Assembly: GCA_011365055.1 (NCBI GenBank)
Contig: RDOG01000004.1
Location: forward strand, 1-64,000
From: Promethearchaeota archaeon
GTDB taxonomy: Archaea > Asgardarchaeota > Lokiarchaeia > Helarchaeales > RDOG01
Reading direction: 5' to 3'
DNA: 64,000 nt
Positions within the stretch are counted from its first letter, which is position 1, and the number at the start of each line of letters is the position of its first letter. The notes below the pieces were generated by a model. The model was not told the DNA's origin, made no database searches, and saw nothing but the letters and a program-made list of their open reading frames with translations. Both the position numbers and the translations under genes were made by a program. Positions 58,905 to 64,000 of this stretch are shown here, one piece after another.

Positions 58905-59938
58905 ATAATAGATATGCAATACTTTCAGATTTACATCTGGTTCAAAAAAACATTCCAAATTATGATAATTTGTCAGATTTTAAAGCCTTATTAATGAATT
59001 TGAAAGAAAAGGAATTTAGAGGAATTCTAATTGCAGGGGATTTTTTTGATGAAAAAATCTCAACTCGGTTATATTTACGGCATTCTGATGGCGAATCAAT
59101 TATGTTTGAGGTTAGAAAAATAATTAAAGAGATTGGTATTCCAATTTATTGTTTAAAAGGAAATCACGATGCTGAATCGGTTCTATTTACGACAGAACAA
59201 GCATTATCTTCAAATTTATTTCACTATCCTCAAAATAATTGGGTGGAATTGCCTGATATTGATATTTATTTCCTTAATTCTAATGCTGACGAGTTTTATG
59301 ATAGAGAGGATTATAATTCTTTTTTAATAGAAGAATTTAAAAAAATCGCTAATTCAATTCTGAAAATGAGCCAAACAAAACCAAAAATTTTATTAATGCA
59401 TGAAAATATTGGTCCTCGTCCAATTTGTATTTCAAAAGATACTATTTCAATTTTAGCAGATAAATTTGCACTAATATTTAATGGACACGAACATGTTTTT
59501 CAGGAAAAAGTATTAGGAATTCCTAATCTTATAAATCTTCCCCCATCCTTGCCGTCCTTGCTTCATATAGGAAAATTTTGGATTAAAAAATTTGAACGTG
59601 AGGAAGATATTGACCTAAAAACTATTGAAAGAAGAAAAGGGTCTCCTTTTGGATATATTGAATTAATTTCCCAAGATAATCAATTAACTTTTGATTTTAT
59701 ACCGTTTGAACCAGCCATAATACCAATCAATTATTCATTAACAATAAATGATCGGAATATTGATGATATTTTAGAAATAGTAAAAAAAGATATTACATCC
59801 ATTCAGACTCAAATAGGTGATATACAATCTATTATTTTACCCGAAATAATAGGAATGATTTCATTTCATAAAAGAAATATTTCTAGATATTCTAGATTTT
59901 GCATTTTACTTAAATCTGTGAATTTTTCGATTAAATAA
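58901..59938 (+). CDS. Mre11-like calcineurin-type phosphoesterase
   Basis: A 345-aa metallophosphoesterase. SDLHL, AGDFFDE, KGNHDAE, LMHENIG and GHEHV are the five metal-binding motifs in order, as in Mre11/SbcD. The C-terminal part (from about 250) is not recognised. It overlaps the HerA-like stop by ATGA, so the three genes are translationally coupled. No Rad50 is present. The last 73 bp overlap the convergent LRR gene. Confidence 0.82.
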   Translation: MNNRYAILSDLHLVQKNIPNYDNLSDFKALLMNLKEKEFRGILIAGDFFDEKISTRLYLRHSDGESIMFEVRKIIKEIGIPIYCLKGNHDAESVLFTTEQALSSNLFHYPQNNWVELPDIDIYFLNSNADEFYDREDYNSFLIEEFKKIANSILKMSQTKPKILLMHENIGPRPICISKDTISILADKFALIFNGHEHVFQEKVLGIPNLINLPPSLPSLLHIGKFWIKKFEREEDIDLKTIERRKGSPFGYIELISQDNQLTFDFIPFEPAIIPINYSLTINDRNIDDILEIVKKDITSIQTQIGDIQSIILPEIIGMISFHKRNISRYSRFCILLKSVNFSIK

Positions 59939-61656
59939 TTTGATGATAGATTAAGAATTCTAAGATTTGTGAGGTCCACTAATGGAGTTATATCCTTAAT
60001 AGAATTTTCTTTTAATTCCAGGACCTTCAAATTTGTTAAGGATTTTAAAGGAGATAAGTCCTCAATTGAGCCATTTGAAAGGTATAATTCTTCTAACTGG
60101 GTTAATTTTTCAAAATTATTTAGTGTACTAATTTCATTATCATTTAAATTTACCTTTTTTAAATTAGAGAAAACAGATAAATTAATTGCTTCATGTTTAT
60201 CAATCCCACTGATATAATTTTCACTTAAATCTATTTCTTCGAGATGTTTTAAATAATAAAGACCATCAATACTTGATATGGTCTCTATTTTTTTATTATT
60301 TAACTTTAAAATTTTTCCATCTACTTTAACTAATTCAGTATGTATTCTATCTTCATCATCTCTATACCTAATAAATACTTCCTTGCCTGGTTCATAAGGA
60401 AGTGGTAAAGCAGTTTGACCATTGTCTACATGCTCATAAAACATGTATAGAAAAGCACCTATTCCTCCATAATCTGCACATTCAGGACAAGTCTCATCTT
60501 TTCTCAAACAATCTAAACACTCAATTTCTTCACATACTCTACATCTAAACAGATTTTTTGAATATAATTCATATTGAACACCACAAGTTTGACAACTTAT
60601 CTTTAATAAATCCCTATCTTTATCATAGTTTTTGGAGAACTCCCATAAATCTGGGATTTCATAATGGTTGTTATATATTTTACTTGACTTTTGAAAGTAC
60701 CAATTAAAGATTCTCTTTTTTAAAACCCTAATACCTTCATAACCGCGCTTTAATTCAGAGTAATCTACTGAACGTAAATGTTTAAGTGTATTTCTCAATT
60801 CTTTTACTTTAAAAATTGATTTCTTAATAAATTTTTTGTTTTGAAAGATTTCTTTAAATTCAGGAATTTCGTGCCAATTTTCTTTGATCAATTCTAAATA
60901 TTGGTAATAATTGAAAAATTCCAAGAATGGCCCTAATTTATGTTTATTTTTTTCTAAAATTTCTAATTTATTTTTGGATTCAATCATTTTTTCAATTTCA
61001 TTCTTGGTCTCCTCTTTCATTATGATATTATTCCATCTATAACCATGTTTTTCAAATAAAGAAGCTAATAAAAATCTTAATAGTTTTTCAAATTCATTTA
61101 GATCTTTTTCCACCTCGGTAATTCGACTCATTATAATTTCTTTTACCGCCTTATGATTGATATAATCAAAAATAAAATAGAGAATTTCGTGAGCTTCATC
61201 TTTCCATTCATAGAATTTAACTTCATTGTATAATTCTTCTAAAGACTCCTCAATGTCATCTGAGATAAGCAAGATATTAAACCACGTCGATATCATTATT
61301 TCTATTAATGGTAAATAGAAAATCCTTGTCAGGTTTTGAATTGAATACAATGTTTGTTTGAAAATTAGTTCAGGTTCTTTTTCTCCTAATATTTTTATGA
61401 TTTGAATAATTTGAGATCCAATCTTTTTATACAAATCTGGATTTTTTGATTCTTCTCCATTTATTTTATAAATGACATTGAAGGTTTCTGATTGGGGCGG
61501 AAGACATTTTTCTAATTGTCTAAATAAAAAATGAGTTAAGTCTTTTATTTGACTTGGATTTGACAATGCCCTTTCTTTTAAAATTTTTAGGATTTTTACT
61601 TTATTTTGATAATTGCAAACCTCAAATTCCTTTTGGAGTTCTCTAGTTTCATTCAA
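59866..61656 (-). CDS. Cys-rich zinc-binding, leucine-rich-repeat protein
   Basis: A 596-aa protein. About 350 N-terminal residues are helical and unrecognised. A zinc-binding segment follows with spacing C-x2-C-x13-C-x2-C-x4-C-x2-C-x6-C-x2-C (near 370-410), RING- or treble-clef-like but with Cys in place of the RING histidine. The C-terminus has about five leucine-rich repeats (LKKVNLNDNEIS, LEELYLSNGSIED, LKVLELKENSIKD, LRILNLSSNYL). Last gene of the GTPase/MCM-remnant operon. Probably a protein-protein interaction scaffold; ubiquitin-ligase activity is speculative. Confidence 0.72.
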   Translation of the reverse strand: MNETRELQKEFEVCNYQNKVKILKILKERALSNPSQIKDLTHFLFRQLEKCLPPQSETFNVIYKINGEESKNPDLYKKIGSQIIQIIKILGEKEPELIFKQTLYSIQNLTRIFYLPLIEIMISTWFNILLISDDIEESLEELYNEVKFYEWKDEAHEILYFIFDYINHKAVKEIIMSRITEVEKDLNEFEKLLRFLLASLFEKHGYRWNNIIMKEETKNEIEKMIESKNKLEILEKNKHKLGPFLEFFNYYQYLELIKENWHEIPEFKEIFQNKKFIKKSIFKVKELRNTLKHLRSVDYSELKRGYEGIRVLKKRIFNWYFQKSSKIYNNHYEIPDLWEFSKNYDKDRDLLKISCQTCGVQYELYSKNLFRCRVCEEIECLDCLRKDETCPECADYGGIGAFLYMFYEHVDNGQTALPLPYEPGKEVFIRYRDDEDRIHTELVKVDGKILKLNNKKIETISSIDGLYYLKHLEEIDLSENYISGIDKHEAINLSVFSNLKKVNLNDNEISTLNNFEKLTQLEELYLSNGSIEDLSPLKSLTNLKVLELKENSIKDITPLVDLTNLRILNLSSNYLIEKFTDLSKMQNLEYLEIFLL

Positions 61657-61675
61657 TTAAATCCATCATTTAATT

Positions 61676-62431
61676 TCATTTCTTTTCCATTTCTTTAGCT
61701 AGATTAATTATATAAGTAATATATTCTTGAATCTTACCATCTTCTAATAAGATAAAAGCTTTTTCTAATCTAGTTAAATATTCATCTTTTTTCATCTTAT
61801 CTCTGAATTCTTTTGTAAAAATCCCTGCCAAATACCATGCATCAATTATATTTTTATTTATTATCTTTGGATCTTTAGATACAGTTGAGATTATCTCATA
61901 AATTTCTTGCATTTTTTTAAATTCTTCTTCTACTTCTTGTTCTTGTTTGACTTCCATTGACCTCATTTTATCGGGATATAAATACCAATCGAAATATCTA
62001 ATACCTGCTGAAATATCCAATTCGCTTACGTTTTCTCTAAAACATAATCTTGCCCTAGCAATCGCTATCTTTTTTGCCATGTTAGCACAGAAATCAGGGG
62101 ATAAAGAATTTCGATCAATATTTCTTTTTTTAATAAAATAAATCTCCATTATTTCATCATAATTTAATGAATTCTGGGTTTCCAATATTTTCATTGCTTC
62201 ATCGAAATCTACATCTTCACTTGAAAACGCAAAAAGAAGTAACATTTTTTCCCGGAAATATCCATCAATATGAGGGGCAATTGATTCTGCTAATTTTAAA
62301 AGTTTAAGCGGATCTTTTTGTAATTCTTCAAATTCTTCATTAGAAAATTGTTCAATTTCTTCGGAATGTTCTTTTTTAATATGTTTTTTTAAATGCTTAA
62401 CGTATTTTTTACATTTTTTACAATATTTCAT
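61676..62431 (-). CDS. MCM-derived protein lacking the ATPase core, with C2H2 finger
   Basis: A 251-aa protein. An N-terminal C4-x2-C7-x9-H17-x4-H22 finger is followed by ESIAPHIDGYFREKMLLLFAF (49-69 region), which matches the SIAPSIYG helix that precedes the MCM helicase P-loop. It then jumps to LSPDFCANMAKKIAIARARL and VSELDISAGIRYFDWYL (110-151), matching the MCM AAA lid. Walker A, Walker B and sensor 1 are absent, so the ATPase core is deleted. It overlaps the upstream GTPase by 4 bp. It may bind or regulate the replicative helicase. Confidence 0.6.
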   Translation of the reverse strand: MKYCKKCKKYVKHLKKHIKKEHSEEIEQFSNEEFEELQKDPLKLLKLAESIAPHIDGYFREKMLLLFAFSSEDVDFDEAMKILETQNSLNYDEIMEIYFIKKRNIDRNSLSPDFCANMAKKIAIARARLCFRENVSELDISAGIRYFDWYLYPDKMRSMEVKQEQEVEEEFKKMQEIYEIISTVSKDPKIINKNIIDAWYLAGIFTKEFRDKMKKDEYLTRLEKAFILLEDGKIQEYITYIINLAKEMEKK

Positions 62432-63012
62432 TTCCTGCTCCCTATCATTTTTTTTCTAAGAAAAACGAAATCTTGTATATTTTGTAGAATAAATTCAAAA
62501 ACCTTATTAATTCCCTTTCCTGAGAGACAATTAACGTCATGAATCAATGTTGAGTCTGCCAATTCAAAATTATTTCTTATATCAAAAGCGTCAATTTCAT
62601 TATTGGAACCGAAATGATTCAGTACCAAAACTTTTGGGGCTGTAGGTGCGAATTTACAAATCTCTCTCCAACTGTCGAGGCTTTTATCAAGATTTTCCCT
62701 TCGAGAATCAATCAAGAAAATTATAATATCCGTATTTTTAATTACTGTACGGCGCGTAACTATACGCTCCTGGCTACCTGCCGATGTCCACACTGCTACC
62801 ATTAAATTTGTTTGATGGTAAATATCTTCTATATAATGCCCGTAATCATAAAAAATAGTGCTACCATCAGTACTAGAAATAGAAGCAACGTTCTCTAAAG
62901 AATAAAGATTAGCTAACCATTTAAAAAATAAAGTTTTACCCGAGGATTCAGGACCATATATAACAAATTTAAAAAAAATAATTTTCTTTTGATCAAAAAA
63001 TTGTATTATCAA
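62428..63012 (-). CDS. Ras/MglA-like small GTPase with altered G3 and G4
   Basis: A 194-aa single-domain GTPase. G1 is GPESSGKT. The switch II motif is WTSAGSQER in place of DTAGQER, and G4 is LNHFGS rather than NKxD, so guanine specificity or hydrolysis may be altered. SGKG near residue 168 is a G5-like stretch. Its stop overlaps the MCM-derived gene start by ATGA. It heads the three-gene operon. Confidence 0.75.
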   Translation of the reverse strand: MIIQFFDQKKIIFFKFVIYGPESSGKTLFFKWLANLYSLENVASISSTDGSTIFYDYGHYIEDIYHQTNLMVAVWTSAGSQERIVTRRTVIKNTDIIIFLIDSRRENLDKSLDSWREICKFAPTAPKVLVLNHFGSNNEIDAFDIRNNFELADSTLIHDVNCLSGKGINKVFEFILQNIQDFVFLRKKMIGSRK

Positions 63013-63902
63013 TTGGAATCACCTCTTATTTATTATAATCATTTTTATTTATTACTATTTCATTGTTACTATATTGTATATAAATTTAATTAAAAAAAAC
63101 TTACATTATTTTTTTCATATAATAATTTGAAAACCCCAGTTTGCCAGAATACCATCATGCATATATATGGTTTTCTGATTACGTGTCCTACGGGTGATCT
63201 AAAACAATGTAATTGAATAATTTCAAATGAAATTTTCTTGATCATATACCAACATTAAAAGCCATTTTGATAACTAATTTAAAAATTCAATCAAAATAAA
63301 ATTAGATAAAGACTTTAATTCGAAAATAAAACAAATCTTTAAGTTAAATTTTAATATTCCTAAATTAAATCTTTTTTCTTTCTAATAAATTCAATCCCAT
63401 TGACTAAAATTAAAACAATTTCTTTTTATTAATTTTCTGTTTCCATGATTTTTTCTAATATGGGAGTTTTGACCGGATATTTCTCTCAAATTAAAAAATA
63501 TAATATTTAAATTAAGATGTTTTTTGTATTACATATTTAAATAAAAAAACTAATATCAAACTTGCTCATAAGGATGAGCAGTTTCATTTTTTAATCCTAC
63601 CAAAAAAAAGAAGAATATCAAGTATAAACAAAAAGTCCTCTGGAGCGAAATGCTCCATGACTCTTAATTTCCCTTTTTTTAAAAAATCTGATATAAAATA
63701 ATCTTTTCTATTTATTGATCGTTGAAAAAATATTTTCATTTACAAAATCTATTATTTTAATGGCTCAAGAAGAAAAATAACTCATATAAAAATGCAGCCC
63801 AATGAAATTCTCATATTAAGATAATTTAACGGCTTAATTGTAAATTATTAAAAATTGAGAATAATATTGTCAGGATATGATATTTTGGGAAATAAATTAA
63901 AA
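63013..63902. other. 890-bp AT-rich region with several hairpins
   Basis: No gene is visible. GAAAACC (63129-63135) pairs with GGTTTTC (63169-63175). TGCTCAT-AAGG-ATGAGCA (63563-63580 with T-rich tail) and TGGAGC-GAAAT-GCTCCA (63641-63657 with a later T tract) are two stem-loops. Could be terminators or part of a small RNA gene. The remaining sequence is plain AT-rich. Confidence 0.4.
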
Positions 63903-64000
63903 ATGTATGTAGAATTAGAAGTTAAAGATGAATATAAGTTTGATGTTCCAGCTAAAAATACAGAATGCAAGTATCACCTTTCTCAATTCTATTGCGATCA
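63903..64000 (+). CDS. Start of a gene cut by the window edge
   Basis: ATG 63903 opens a frame that runs to the end of the window (MYVELEVKDEYKFDVPAKN...). The frame is also open upstream to TTG 63867. About 32 residues are visible, too few for an assignment. Confidence 0.4.
   Translation, partial: MYVELEVKDEYKFDVPAKNTECKYHLSQFYCD

Noticed and set aside
63120..63200. Box C/D guide RNA
   Set aside because: No convincing RTGATGA and CTGA pair at proper spacing; only a stem is clear.

Overview
This AT-rich archaeal window most likely comes from an Asgard archaeon. That assignment rests on gene content only: FEN-1, RadA and RadB relatives, a Rad3/XPD-type helicase, a Ski2/Hel308-type helicase, Ras/Rag-like small GTPases, longin-like proteins, an E2-fold-like protein, and large N-glycosylation-rich surface proteins with one membrane anchor. 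The lineage within Asgard cannot be resolved. Composition is mosaic. Positions 5.6-24 kb and the 39.4-42.7 kb operon are visibly less AT-rich than 24-39 kb and 42.8-64 kb, and katG (3.1-5.4 kb) is the most GC-rich gene.

Layout, left half. At 0-2.9 kb is the 3' part of a membrane receptor-like protein (Ig-like repeats, FN3, one membrane segment, cytoplasmic sensor-like domain). Next comes catalase-peroxidase katG. At 5.6-11.6 kb a leftward operon joins a 995-aa membrane protein ending in a longin/NPRL2-like segment, a Rag-like GTPase and a Rad3/XPD-like helicase. At 12.5-16.1 kb is a rightward operon: radA, a zinc ribbon gene, a radB-like gene and a membrane protein. Small zinc-ribbon genes follow, with three copies of a 98-99-nt intergenic element at 16.4-18.1 kb. 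Then come a Hel308-like helicase carrying a SWIM zinc motif, a VirB4/HerA-like ATPase that has lost its Walker A, and, overlapping it by 4 bp, an E2-fold-like protein without a catalytic cysteine.

Layout, middle. This part holds a nitronate monooxygenase-type flavoprotein, a surface protein with ELW-SDGT repeats, FEN-1 (whose stop codon cuts a PIP box), a two-OB-fold protein, a pair of longin-like genes, radical SAM plus fdhD, an SPFH plus NAD-kinase-like pair, and a 2-hydroxyacyl-CoA dehydratase operon with its activase. After these come an amidohydrolase and a C_GCAxxG_C_C-type protein. At 45-49.4 kb two copies of a structured RNA-like element lie in opposite orientation around a surface-protein gene and a gene fusing a PD-(D/E)XK-like nuclease to a PriS-like primase.

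Layout, right end. At 53.1-63.0 kb is what looks like an accessory island. It contains a HEPN-motif protein, a winged-helix regulator, and a translationally coupled NurA-like / HerA-like / Mre11-like operon with no Rad50. Convergent to that is an operon of a degenerate small GTPase, an MCM remnant without its ATPase core, and a Cys-rich leucine-rich-repeat protein. The last kilobase is AT-rich with hairpins and the start of a gene cut by the window edge. I consider the right-end island, the paired RNA element and the nuclease-primase fusion the best candidates for undescribed biology. All functions are inferred from motifs read by eye; no database search was possible.
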